From NCBI GenBank assembly GCA_021826765.1, contig JAKAYK010000018.1, positions 1-15,528 on the forward strand: a stretch of 15,528 bases of DNA, in the 5' to 3' direction. Positions 1 through 6,975 of the stretch are shown here, in pieces. This stretch comes from Thermoplasmata archaeon. GTDB lineage: Archaea; Thermoplasmatota; Thermoplasmata; Thermoplasmatales; Thermoplasmataceae. Below the pieces are notes generated by a model. That model ran no database searches, had not been told where the DNA came from, and was given only the letters and a program-made list of their open reading frames with translations. Numbering within the stretch: position 1 is the stretch's first letter; each line of letters opens with the position of its first letter. Made by a program: the position numbers and the translations under genes.

Positions 1-70
1 TATGGATGATTACAAACCATATATTTTAATTTTTTACTTTTAATGCTCTTTTGGATGGCCACTGTTAATT

Positions 71-298
71 TCATCTTATCATTGCCCCAATGTAGTACTT
101 TATATTCCTGAATAATGTGTATTTAACTGGTTCTGATAACATAAAGTTCCTTATAGTGCACAGTAGTATTCTTACTACGTGACCTATGTCCTGAAACCAT
201 TCTTCTCCATCTCTTGGACGGACATGAGCATCAGGCCTTCTTTACCATCTAGGATATACCATGATGGCAATCATTGCCACTATTAACGGAATCACATA
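71..298 (-). pseudogene. Possible decayed gene fragment, unrecognised
   Basis: On the - strand a frame runs from 298 down to a stop at 71-73, interrupted by one in-frame TAA at 242-244. Before the stop it is hydrophobic (VIPLIVAMIAIMVYPRW); after it comes a protein-like stretch with RRPDAHVRPRDGEEW and a hydrophobic GHVVRILL segment. No start or ribosome-binding site is convincing. The composition looks like former coding sequence, but I cannot name the family. It overlaps the end of the + strand fragment at 287, so at most one of the two is genuine over those bases. Low confidence. Confidence 0.22.
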
Positions 299-496
299 CT
301 ACCATTCATTGGAACCCCTGCAGGCATAAGGGAAGTTGTCTATTCAACAGGATCATACTCACATGCTGGATACAAAAAACCAGAAGGAGCTGCTGGAAAA
401 GCTCAAGTTAGAGTTGTAGTAGTAGAAAAGGACGAAGATAGGATAGGAAGGGAGATTGGAAGGATCGTGAAATTTGATCAGGTACTGAAAGGGTAG
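287..496 (+). pseudogene. C-terminal gene remnant, unrecognised
   Basis: This frame is open from just after a TAA at 284-286 to TAG at 494-496 but has no ATG, GTG or TTG with a ribosome-binding site. The translation is clearly protein-like: TPAGIREVVYSTGSYSHAGY, then an acidic and basic tail with VVVVEKDEDRIGREIGRIVK. That pattern is unlikely in random intergenic DNA, so I read it as the 3' end of a gene whose 5' part is lost. The family is not recognised. With the - strand fragment beside it and those at 4306-4484, it suggests the A+T-rich operon is flanked by gene debris. Confidence 0.3.
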
Positions 497-655
497 AGCG
501 CCCACAGTGACGGTTTACGAAAACAGGTTAAAATAATATTGGGTGGTCTCCAAAAATAAATAGATGTAAAATCATGCGCCAAAAGTTAATATGAAATTAC
601 CACAATAGAATGGAAAAATTAGTATTATTGAGATATCTCTAAATTAATCGAAAAC

Positions 656-669
656 ATATATATATATAT
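656..669 (+). promoter_or_regulatory. TATA box of the accessory operon
   Basis: A run of alternating A and T (ATATATATATATAT) is centred 26 bp before the ATG at 688. That is the archaeal TATA-to-start distance expected when transcription begins at or next to the start codon. No Shine-Dalgarno precedes 688, which fits a leaderless first gene. A 10-bp palindrome, GAGATATCTC, at 630-639 sits just upstream and could be a regulator site, but this is weak. Confidence 0.55.
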
Positions 670-687
670 GATGGTAATCAAGTCCCG

Positions 688-1371
688 ATGAAGGATTATA
701 AACACCGCTTAAAAGACAGAAGAAGTGTTTTTGTCAAGACCAATAATGAAAAAGAAAGGAATGAAGATTTTAAGAGGACTGTCATAAGTGCTATGGCTTT
801 TTTTTTAATGATGAGTTCGGTATTTTTGATAGTTGAGACGGGCAATGCTAATTCCAACACAACAAATCAACTTTCTAAAGTAATTAATCAAACCCCAAAC
901 ATAATTGAAGGAATAAGCGGTGGTAATGTGCTTAACGTAGTTCAGATAAATGGAGGCGGGTGGGAATACTATCAATCAAATGTTTCTACGAGTTTTAGTG
1001 TTATTTATCGTACAAATCAATATCAATCCGATTATTTCTTCAATTCATTTGGGGGTGTGTCTTTTAATACAAATGAACAATATGTTAAATCAACACAATC
1101 TTCAAAATTTGTAGTCCTTCAATGGGTCGTAGTTAACCCCACGTATAAACACCCTATTGAATCACAACAGATAGAGTATTTTATAAAAGAATCTATGACT
1201 GGCTGGTTCATTCAAAGTTATAACATGACAGGATTTGCTTTTATTGACGCAGCCTATCAATATAGCTTTATGACAGATTTATCATATCAATATGGTGGGA
1301 GCAGCTATAACTCATGCAACGGAGTACATATTTCAGTGCCGATTCAGGTTCCCATTCCTGTTGATGGATAA
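688..1371 (+). CDS. Hypothetical secreted or membrane-anchored protein
   Basis: A 227-residue protein I do not recognise. Residues 1-30 are highly charged (Lys, Arg, Asp, Glu). Residues about 31-48 form one hydrophobic segment (ISAMAFFLMMSSVFLIV), followed by a possible signal-peptidase site after ETGNA near residue 54. The remaining roughly 170 residues are rich in Asn, Ser, Tyr and Gln with several N-x-S/T sequons, as in glycosylated archaeal surface proteins, and contain a single cysteine near residue 210. The C-terminus, HISVPIQVPIPVDG, is unusual. The start is supported by the TATA box 26 bp upstream, implying a leaderless transcript. It is the first gene of a five-gene operon with an ABC transporter, so it may be the exported product or a surface partner; that role is inference only. 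Confidence 0.75.
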   Translation: MKDYKHRLKDRRSVFVKTNNEKERNEDFKRTVISAMAFFLMMSSVFLIVETGNANSNTTNQLSKVINQTPNIIEGISGGNVLNVVQINGGGWEYYQSNVSTSFSVIYRTNQYQSDYFFNSFGGVSFNTNEQYVKSTQSSKFVVLQWVVVNPTYKHPIESQQIEYFIKESMTGWFIQSYNMTGFAFIDAAYQYSFMTDLSYQYGGSSYNSCNGVHISVPIQVPIPVDG

Positions 1372-1379
1372 AGAGGAGG

Positions 1380-2330
1380 GTGCTCTTTCTGAATAAATAT
1401 AAATTATTCATTTTTTTTATTGTTTTCTTGCTGATAGCTTCTTTACCGGCTTTATCTATATCATTGATCAAAAATGGTCAGAACGATAATATCGGAAATA
1501 TAAACTATCTGAAATATCAGGAAAAATCAGCTATAGCACTTTATAATAATGGGAATGGAACAACTTCTCAAGAGCTTTTAGTATACCAAAAGAACTTCAC
1601 TTCTTGCTTTACATTATCTTTTATTGGGAATAAAACAATATTTTCTGATACCACGACCGGTGTTAATTTATCAACCCTAATAGATATTATATATTCTGAC
1701 ACTCCCACCTTTCCTTCAGATCCTCTTAATAATCACACTATTTGCCAGAATTCATACCAAAGCCTTGAAAACTCTCCATACAGTTCCATTTTCGGTTTTA
1801 TCAGTATTACTAAAAAATTGTTTGTGTGTAGAATCTATGATAACAATTTGAAAACTCCCAGTGGTGGGCACCCCTTGTATGGATCAGAAACTATGAACAT
1901 CAAGTATGCATCTTTAAAAAACGGAAACCTGATGTATAGAAGCAATAGCTTTGTTAGTTTCACAGGTGGAGAACGTATATATAATGAATGCTTCCAAAAC
2001 AAGAGTTATTCCACGCTATATGACCTTCTGGGTGGAACTACAATTCTTTTGGATGTGGCGAGTCATTCGAATAACTCGGAAAACTTTATTCTTTCAGCAG
2101 GTTCAACCATTACACTTATAAGCACAAATGTTCAATTCGTACCAATTATATCTCATTATATTGAGTATGGAATATTAACAGGAAGCATCTTCCTCGTAGC
2201 ATGCACATTGTATTTCTATGGCAGAAGTAGAAAATGGAACGTGTATCAATCGATGTTTTTTCCGTTGCTTGGATCGATAATGATGATGATTTTTATACTT
2301 CCATATACATACGTCTACTATTTGCTTTAG
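1380..2330 (+). CDS. Hypothetical membrane-anchored ectodomain protein
   Basis: About 316 residues, not recognised. There is an N-terminal transmembrane segment (about 9-28), a long extracytoplasmic domain (30-260) with four cysteines (about 76, 122, 150, 204) that could form two disulfides and several N-x-S/T sequons, then two more transmembrane segments (about 262-280 and 292-315) joined by a basic loop GRSRKWN. The start is unusual. A strong Shine-Dalgarno, GAGGAGG (1373-1379), is immediately followed by GTG at 1380, which is too close; the best-spaced in-frame codon is CTG at 1389, giving NKYKLFIFF. No ATG occurs near the start. The topology resembles an ABC-2 permease partner or a membrane receptor, but this is inference. 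It lies 8 bp after gene 1 and 18 bp before the ATPase. Confidence 0.72.
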   Translation: MLFLNKYKLFIFFIVFLLIASLPALSISLIKNGQNDNIGNINYLKYQEKSAIALYNNGNGTTSQELLVYQKNFTSCFTLSFIGNKTIFSDTTTGVNLSTLIDIIYSDTPTFPSDPLNNHTICQNSYQSLENSPYSSIFGFISITKKLFVCRIYDNNLKTPSGGHPLYGSETMNIKYASLKNGNLMYRSNSFVSFTGGERIYNECFQNKSYSTLYDLLGGTTILLDVASHSNNSENFILSAGSTITLISTNVQFVPIISHYIEYGILTGSIFLVACTLYFYGRSRKWNVYQSMFFPLLGSIMMMIFILPYTYVYYLL

Positions 2331-2348
2331 AAAAATATCGGTGTGATC

Positions 2349-3164
2349 ATGATAGAACTGGACAATGTATCAAAGAAATTTAATAAAAAATTTTTATTTA
2401 AAAATTTATCTTTCACATTCGAAAGAGGTAAAACTTTGATACTTGGCCCAAATGGAATTGGAAAAACAACTCTATTATCAATGATGTTCGGATTGACAAG
2501 GCCAAATGGTGGGCATATAAGATGTTTTGGATATGATTCTATAAGTGATTTCAAGAAGGTCAAAGAAAAAATGTCATACCTTCCATCAGAATGTCAGTTT
2601 CCATCTTCACTGAAATTTGCAGATATTATAGATTATGCACTTTCATACACTTCTGAAAACAGTGTTTCCTTTTATCTGGAAAAGTTGAAAGTGAATTATT
2701 TGCTTATGCAACAACTGAGAAGTATGTCAAGCGGGGAAAAACGCCTTTGCGCAATAGCTTTTACACTTTTCTCTTCAAAAGATGTTATCATTATGGATGA
2801 ACCACTTGTAAATGTTGACAAGGAAAGACAGTTGATTGTGGCTGAGATAATAAAATCTGAAAAAAAGGACATAATTATGACAACCCATCAGGACGATTTT
2901 GTTTATTCAGGAGACTTTCACATAGTTAAAATTGTGAAAAACAAAGATACCATGCTGTCAGAAATATACACTTCAAATGTAATTAATAAGATTATAAGGA
3001 TATCAGTCACAGAACCATCTGAAGTAAGCAGGATTCTAAAGAACTACTCAATAGATTTTACAATTAAAAATAATGAATTGATCCTATCATTGGAACCTGA
3101 CCTCAAAGTTATGGATGAAATTATGAAATATATTGTTTCTTTCAGGAGGTCGGTGAATTATTAA
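2349..3164 (+). CDS. ABC transporter ATP-binding protein
   Basis: This is the nucleotide-binding subunit of an ABC transporter, about 271 residues and cytoplasmic. All core motifs are visible from the ATG at 2349: Walker A GPNGIGKTT (33-41), Q-loop glutamine near 83, a signature with the altered form MSSGEKR (126-132), Walker B VIIMDEP (146-152) and H-loop TTHQDD with His about 180. The C-terminal 80 residues after the ATPase fold form a small extra domain, as in many ABC-2 or DrrA-type exporter ATPases. GTG at 2343 is an alternative start; ATG is preferred because it follows GGTGTGAT. The gene overlaps the downstream permease by a few bases, so the two are probably translationally coupled and form one transporter. 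The substrate cannot be told from sequence. Confidence 0.93.
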   Translation: MIELDNVSKKFNKKFLFKNLSFTFERGKTLILGPNGIGKTTLLSMMFGLTRPNGGHIRCFGYDSISDFKKVKEKMSYLPSECQFPSSLKFADIIDYALSYTSENSVSFYLEKLKVNYLLMQQLRSMSSGEKRLCAIAFTLFSSKDVIIMDEPLVNVDKERQLIVAEIIKSEKKDIIMTTHQDDFVYSGDFHIVKIVKNKDTMLSEIYTSNVINKIIRISVTEPSEVSRILKNYSIDFTIKNNELILSLEPDLKVMDEIMKYIVSFRRSVNY

Positions 3165-3819
3165 GAATCTAAAAAATCTTTTCGTCTGGTTTGTAGTTTA
3201 TTCTGCAAATACCTTGATTCTTCCAGTTTCATTCATATTAGCTATCGTATTGACGTTTTTTGTCTCACCAACAAACAATGGAATTAGAACTGTGGCAGTA
3301 TTTGTAACGTTTATGTGCATTGCATATATGATGAATTTTAATTTTAAATTGACAAATATGTATGAAAAAAATGAGGGATTTTTTTATTTCTCAGCGAACT
3401 TGTCAAGAACTTCAGTACTCGTATTGTTCACAGTATCCGGTTTGCCACTTGCCTTGCTTTTCCCTTTTATAATTCTGGATAATTCAGGAATCAATATTTC
3501 TTTTAACGTATTTTATGCGGTGTTGCTGTATGTGTTATTCTATTATTTTTTAATGTTGGCAACTTCTATTCTTTTCAGGAAACCTCAAATACCAATGTTT
3601 CTAATTTTATTCATTTTCATTTTGCCCATATTCCTTGAAAGCTATCTTACTTCTCAGAGTGAAATATTGATGGTTTATGGGTTAACACCTATGTCTCTTT
3701 CAAATTCGTCTATAGTCTTGAATTGGAGATTTTTTAATATATTGACCGATTATGTAGTTTCTGCAGTAGTATTTCTTATTACATCTATTTCTATTGAAAA
3801 ATGGAGGTCGTTTCCATGA
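3160..3819 (+). CDS. Putative ABC transporter permease subunit
   Basis: A hydrophobic protein of about 219 residues with roughly six predicted membrane segments, directly after and overlapping the ATPase gene, hence the likely membrane subunit. A perfect Shine-Dalgarno, AGGAGGT (3144-3150), is placed for a start at ATT 3157 or 3160, giving IKNLKNLFVWFVV. Neither ATG, GTG nor TTG is in frame there, and the first conventional codon is TTG at 3214, which has no ribosome-binding site and cuts into the first membrane helix. I therefore favour an ATT start, though a start at 3214 cannot be excluded. The gene ends in TGA that overlaps the next ATG as ATGA. No family motif is recognised; the permease role rests on topology and context. 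Confidence 0.7.
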   Translation: MKNLKNLFVWFVVYSANTLILPVSFILAIVLTFFVSPTNNGIRTVAVFVTFMCIAYMMNFNFKLTNMYEKNEGFFYFSANLSRTSVLVLFTVSGLPLALLFPFIILDNSGINISFNVFYAVLLYVLFYYFLMLATSILFRKPQIPMFLILFIFILPIFLESYLTSQSEILMVYGLTPMSLSNSSIVLNWRFFNILTDYVVSAVVFLITSISIEKWRSFP

Positions 3820-4247
3820 ATAAAATTATTGTACTCTTGCTTCTCACATTATCACTTTCCATTATGATTAATGGTATTCAGTATTCTGGATTTCAAACAT
3901 ATATTCCTCAAGATTTTCATTCTGAATTGAATGTTTATCCATTTGAAAAGGTCTCCTTCACCTTACTATCAGACTATAACACCCTCGTTAATATATCAAT
4001 AAATGGACATGTCTATTCAATGAAAAGAGGAGAGGTGCTATGGATTAACAGTTCATCTAAATATAATAATTTGAATATTCAGACTTATACGGGTCTTTTC
4101 TTGCTTGAAGTATCTGTTCACCCTAACCTACTTTTAAAAAATTTATACGAATTTTCCGGAAGTTCAGTATTTTTACTGTTGATATCTTATGTAATTTATC
4201 GATATTCTGTAGAGCGTAAAACCACCAATATAAATCAAAAGTTGTAA
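3816..4247 (+). CDS. Hypothetical small bitopic membrane protein
   Basis: A 143-residue protein, not recognised. It has an N-terminal hydrophobic segment (about 4-20, IIVLLLLTLSLSIMI), an extracytoplasmic domain of about 90 residues with NIS and NSS sequons, one C-terminal membrane helix (about 116-133) and a basic cytoplasmic tail (ERKTTNINQKL). An upstream in-frame ATG at 3801 is less likely because GGAGG (3803-3807) lies inside that extension and is spaced 8 nt before the ATG at 3816. The ATG overlaps the permease stop (ATGA), so it is translationally coupled. As the last gene of the operon it may be an accessory subunit or an immunity-type protein; both are guesses from context. Confidence 0.7.
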   Translation: MNKIIVLLLLTLSLSIMINGIQYSGFQTYIPQDFHSELNVYPFEKVSFTLLSDYNTLVNISINGHVYSMKRGEVLWINSSSKYNNLNIQTYTGLFLLEVSVHPNLLLKNLYEFSGSSVFLLLISYVIYRYSVERKTTNINQKL

Positions 4248-4305
4248 AGAGCTTAGATTCGGCACTCTGAATCAATGCCGTATGTAACGAAAGTTTGGGA
4301 TCATA

Positions 4306-4484
4306 TTATTTCAGAAACAGTTCCCTGTAGTCTATTATCATCTCTGGGTTAGTACACCTCAGATAACTGTACTGCCTGAGGTTGAGCATGTTGGCCTTCT
4401 GTAGTCTTCATGGCAATGAATACAATACAGGATTCTGATCTGCAGATGGTTGCTTCCATATCTGGAAAAGTATAATGCGGAGTA
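4306..4484 (-). pseudogene. Possible frameshifted gene remnant in the 4248-4606 gap
   Basis: The 359-bp gap has no intact gene. On the - strand two protein-like pieces lie in different frames: 4484-4359 (including YSALYFSRYGSNHLQIRI) and 4407-4306, ending ANMLNLRQYSYLRC...YRELFLK with a TAA at 4306-4308. Together they look like the C-terminal part of a gene broken by a frameshift, perhaps a transposase, but no catalytic motif is visible and I cannot name a family. The rest of the gap shows only the tmk promoter region. Confidence 0.2.
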
Positions 4485-4577
4485 TTATTTTGGAATCATA
4501 ACAAACTCACCCGAAAGCCATAGTGAAACAAAAGCATGGTAGAATAATTTTGTCCCAATCCATCTACATATGCAGGT

Positions 4578-4586
4578 TTATCTATG
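4578..4586 (+). promoter_or_regulatory. TATA-like element of the tmk gene
   Basis: TTTATCTAT is centred about 25 bp before the ATG at 4607. No Shine-Dalgarno precedes that ATG, so a leaderless transcript is likely. A second A+T stretch, CAATATATTG (4591-4600), is itself a perfect palindrome but too close to the start to be the TATA box. Confidence 0.35.
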
Positions 4587-4606
4587 ACTTCAATATATTG
4601 CTTTAA

Positions 4607-5245
4607 ATGAGTGAAAATGGGAAGTTCATTGTTCTTGAGGGTATAGACAGATCAGGAAAGAGTACTCTGGTGGATGGTCTCTATCATCACCTTGAAAACA
4701 TGGGTTTTGATGTTTTTCTTACGGATGAACCAACTTCATTCTTTGATGAAAGATTCTCATCTCTGTATGAAAATGAACCTTCACCTGAAACTGAATTTCC
4801 TATTCTCACATCCCTGTTCCTGAAAGACCGGGAGATCCATAATCGCACAATAAAGGAAAAACTGTCTGAAGGAAAGATTGTCCTTTGCGTGAGATATTCC
4901 CTTTCAACCTTTGCTTATCAGGGTGTTTATTTCAAGAAATATTTTCCTGATGACAATTCATTCTTTGAATGGATGCTTACATTCATGAAAATGTTTCATA
5001 TAAACCCTGATCTCACTATATTCATAGACTTCAACAGCAAGATGTTCATGGAAAGGGGGAGCAGGGGAAAAAGATATTTATTGTTTGAAAAGGAACAATA
5101 CCTGTCTGAAGTTTATGGGCTCTACAGGATGTGTGTGGAAAGAAAGGCACTTTCCCTGGCATATCTGAACATTCCAGGCAGGCTGAATATTGAAGAAATG
5201 AGGGATATTGCCCTGAATGAAGTCATCAGAATAATCAAAGAGTAG
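4607..5245 (+). CDS. tmk: Thymidylate kinase (dTMP kinase)
   Basis: Phosphorylates dTMP to dTDP using ATP, in the cytoplasm, for dTTP synthesis. Its 212 residues match the family length. The P-loop GIDRSGKST is at 12-20, the DEP motif at 40-42, the nucleobase-binding segment RYSLSTFAYQG at about 96-106, and an arginine-rich lid (ERGSRGKRYLLFE) at about 149-161. One oddity is that the usual DRY before the substrate segment reads VRY (Val95), losing the conserved aspartate. The start at 4607 puts the P-loop at the expected place and has a TATA-like box 25 bp upstream. The last 11 bp overlap the convergent methionyl aminopeptidase gene. Related P-loop deoxynucleoside kinases are the main alternative, but AYQG and DEPT favour thymidylate kinase. 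Confidence 0.92.
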   Translation: MSENGKFIVLEGIDRSGKSTLVDGLYHHLENMGFDVFLTDEPTSFFDERFSSLYENEPSPETEFPILTSLFLKDREIHNRTIKEKLSEGKIVLCVRYSLSTFAYQGVYFKKYFPDDNSFFEWMLTFMKMFHINPDLTIFIDFNSKMFMERGSRGKRYLLFEKEQYLSEVYGLYRMCVERKALSLAYLNIPGRLNIEEMRDIALNEVIRIIKE

Positions 5246-6107
5246 TCACAGTCACAGAATCCCCATCAAACAGAACTGTGTGTTCAGCCTGTGATATCAT
5301 TGAACCTCTGTGCTCCTTCAAAACTGCGAAGTGTGAGATCTGCTTCATGAAAAGATTCTTCTTCAGATATTCTTTATAATCCGGCTTGATCTTTGCAAGC
5401 CATCTCTCTGCAAATGGAAGCGTGTTGAAATTGTCTATGACCGGATCGCCTTTCTTCTGTTTTGTCCCACTGAATATGTATATATTTCCTCCAGGCCCAT
5501 TGTGTATCATTCCTATACCGGTTGATGCAAAAGGCTCTATTGCAATGAGCTGGTTCGGTTCTATCCTTCTCCTGTTTCCGTCATCATAATTTGGTATGAA
5601 GATAGTTGAGTGCAGATCATACTGCTTAATTCCATGTCCACCCAGATTCTTTACAGGTTTGAATCCGAAAGATTCTATTGTTTCGCCTATGGCTGCACCT
5701 ATCCTGTTGATCTCCACAGAGGGCCTGAGAACCTTAAGCGCGGAATTGAGCGCTGCCCTGGAACATTCTATGAGATCACTGTATTTTCCCTGGTTTCCGA
5801 CTTCCACTGTTGCAGCGTTGTCAGATATGTATCCGTCGACCTGCGCCCCAATATCCACCTTCACCACATCTCCTGTCCTGAAAGTTTTGGTGTCACCAGG
5901 TGAAGGGGTGTAGTGTGCAGCCTCATTATTTATGGAAAGGTTCAGCGGAAAGGATGGAAGTCCTCCGTTTTCCCTTATGAACTGCTCAGTCTTTTCTGCA
6001 ACATCCAGTAAAAGTGATCCAGGTTCTATAAGTGACTGCGCATACTCAAGAGCCATTTTACCCAGCTTACCGGCCTCCAGTGTTTTTCTCCTGACCAGTG
6101 GATCCAT
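5235..6107 (-). CDS. map: Type II methionyl aminopeptidase
   Basis: Removes the initiator methionine from nascent proteins; a cytoplasmic, dinuclear-metal enzyme. Its 290 residues have the archaeal type II length with the helical insertion of about 50 residues (218-268). All five metal ligands are visible: Asp85 (VKVDIGAQ), Asp96 (ISDNAAT), His158 (GGHGI), Glu191 (AIEPFAS) and Glu275 (SQAEHTVLF). The substrate-site histidine is His65 in NNEAAHYTP. The start at 6107 is supported by a TATAAA centred 26 bp upstream, which implies a leaderless message. The gene is convergent with tmk, with stop codons overlapping by 11 bp. Confidence 0.96.
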   Translation of the reverse strand: MDPLVRRKTLEAGKLGKMALEYAQSLIEPGSLLLDVAEKTEQFIRENGGLPSFPLNLSINNEAAHYTPSPGDTKTFRTGDVVKVDIGAQVDGYISDNAATVEVGNQGKYSDLIECSRAALNSALKVLRPSVEINRIGAAIGETIESFGFKPVKNLGGHGIKQYDLHSTIFIPNYDDGNRRRIEPNQLIAIEPFASTGIGMIHNGPGGNIYIFSGTKQKKGDPVIDNFNTLPFAERWLAKIKPDYKEYLKKNLFMKQISHFAVLKEHRGSMISQAEHTVLFDGDSVTVTTL

Positions 6108-6129
6108 GAAACCTTATATGAACATTGAA

Positions 6130-6135
6130 TTTATA
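6130..6135 (-). promoter_or_regulatory. TATA box of map
   Basis: TATAAA on the - strand is centred 26 bp before the map ATG at 6107, so transcription should begin at or beside the start codon. No Shine-Dalgarno precedes the ATG. Confidence 0.55.
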
Positions 6136-6198
6136 GATTATTTGCTCTCAGAATGAAGAAACTATGGCTTGCATCCGGCTATCTAAAAAATTGCATCA

Positions 6199-6852
6199 TC
6201 AAACAGGATTATTTTCAATCTGATTGGCCTTCTTTCTTGTTATGGAAAAGGAACATACGTTCGAGCCTGTGGCTATGGTTTCTTTCAGGCAAGAATCCAT
6301 GCCAAAAATCTCGCTGAATATCAAGTTTTCCTGTTCACAGATCTTTCTATGCTTCCTTGCAAAGGAACTGATGGGGCAGGTCCCCTGGATCAGCGTGAAT
6401 TCGTTTTCGTCATCATACACAATCCGGGTACTGTAACCCTCAGAATTCCTGATCCTTGAGAATTCAGCGATTCTGTCTTCCATGATGAGGTTCTCAAGAT
6501 TCTCCTTCAGGTATGATGTGACGCTTTCTGTATAATTGTCTATAAAATAAGGAAGTTTTTCCCTGTCAATTTCATTCTCAATGAAGTTGAGTGCCTCATC
6601 TCTAAGATTGGGGTACGTTTTGTTTCTGATTTGAAGTTCCCTCACAGATATCTTACATACAGGTCTTCCCCTGCCGGATGGGGAATATTTCCTCTGAACA
6701 TAGCCTGCCTTTTCAAGGGATCTGATGTGCTTCAGTATGGCTGTCTTGGAGATTCCTGCGCTCCTGCTTATATCTTCAAGAGATGGATTTCCAAGAATTA
6801 TGATTTTTTCCAGTATTGATATGTCTGAAACAGTACAGCCTTGCCTGGCCAT
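6199..6852 (-). CDS. SufR-like winged-helix regulator with Fe-S-type cysteines
   Basis: A DNA-binding transcription regulator of 217 residues. Residues 10-70 form a winged helix-turn-helix (SLEDISRSAGISKTAILKHI, then YVQRKYSPSGRGRPV for the wing). The C-terminal domain has four cysteines, Cys159, Cys172, Cys188 and Cys200, in the arrangement CPISSFARKHRKIC, then Cys-x11-Cys ending NVCSFSI. This resembles SufR-type (DeoR/ArsR-related) regulators that bind a [4Fe-4S] cluster and repress Fe-S assembly genes. The cluster is inferred from family likeness, not seen. Another cysteine, Cys66, lies in the wing. It is divergent from the Rieske-ETF operon across 123 bp, so that operon and itself are the likely targets. 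No Fe-S assembly genes (sufBC) are in the window. Generic ArsR-like regulator is the fallback call. Confidence 0.85.
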   Translation of the reverse strand: MARQGCTVSDISILEKIIILGNPSLEDISRSAGISKTAILKHIRSLEKAGYVQRKYSPSGRGRPVCKISVRELQIRNKTYPNLRDEALNFIENEIDREKLPYFIDNYTESVTSYLKENLENLIMEDRIAEFSRIRNSEGYSTRIVYDDENEFTLIQGTCPISSFARKHRKICEQENLIFSEIFGMDSCLKETIATGSNVCSFSITRKKANQIENNPV

Positions 6853-6906
6853 GTATGTTTATTGTAAATGACTATTAATCTTTTTAATTTTCAAATAATT
6901 TAATTC

Positions 6907-6923
6907 AGTATCATCTGATAACT
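6907..6923. promoter_or_regulatory. Quasi-palindrome, candidate operator
   Basis: TATCA-TC-TGATA is a perfect inverted repeat (6909-6920); with one bulged base it extends to AGT...ACT (6907-6923). It lies between the regulator start (6852) and the TATA box of the Rieske gene (6942), an expected place for a divergent operator. It does not match the cyanobacterial SufR consensus CAAC-N6-GTTG, and such short A+T-rich palindromes can arise by chance. Confidence 0.3.
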
Positions 6924-6941
6924 TATATTTTCCCAACATGC

Positions 6942-6949
6942 TTATAAAT
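6942..6949 (+). promoter_or_regulatory. TATA box of the Rieske-ETF operon
   Basis: TTATAAAT is centred about 30 bp before the ATG at 6976, predicting transcription start a few bases before the start codon. There is no Shine-Dalgarno before 6976, so the leader is absent or very short. Confidence 0.55.
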
Positions 6950-6975
6950 GAAATTTGAATATTGTGTAGATAAAT

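Noticed and set aside
630..640. The 10-mer AGATATCTCT shared with 12427-12436
   Set aside because: It is short, A+T-rich and palindromic, so two copies in 15 kb can occur by chance; no other shared context.
688..2330. Calling the first two operon proteins a sulfolobicin or thermopsin-type protease
   Set aside because: No catalytic motif or clear sequence likeness can be seen; only the genetic setting is suggestive.
4591..4600. CAATATATTG as the tmk TATA box
   Set aside because: It ends only 6 bp before the ATG, too close for an archaeal TATA box; TTTATCTAT at 4578 fits better.
5596..5913. Open frames on the + strand inside map
   Set aside because: Map has all five metal ligands in its own frame; these are antisense shadows without promoters.
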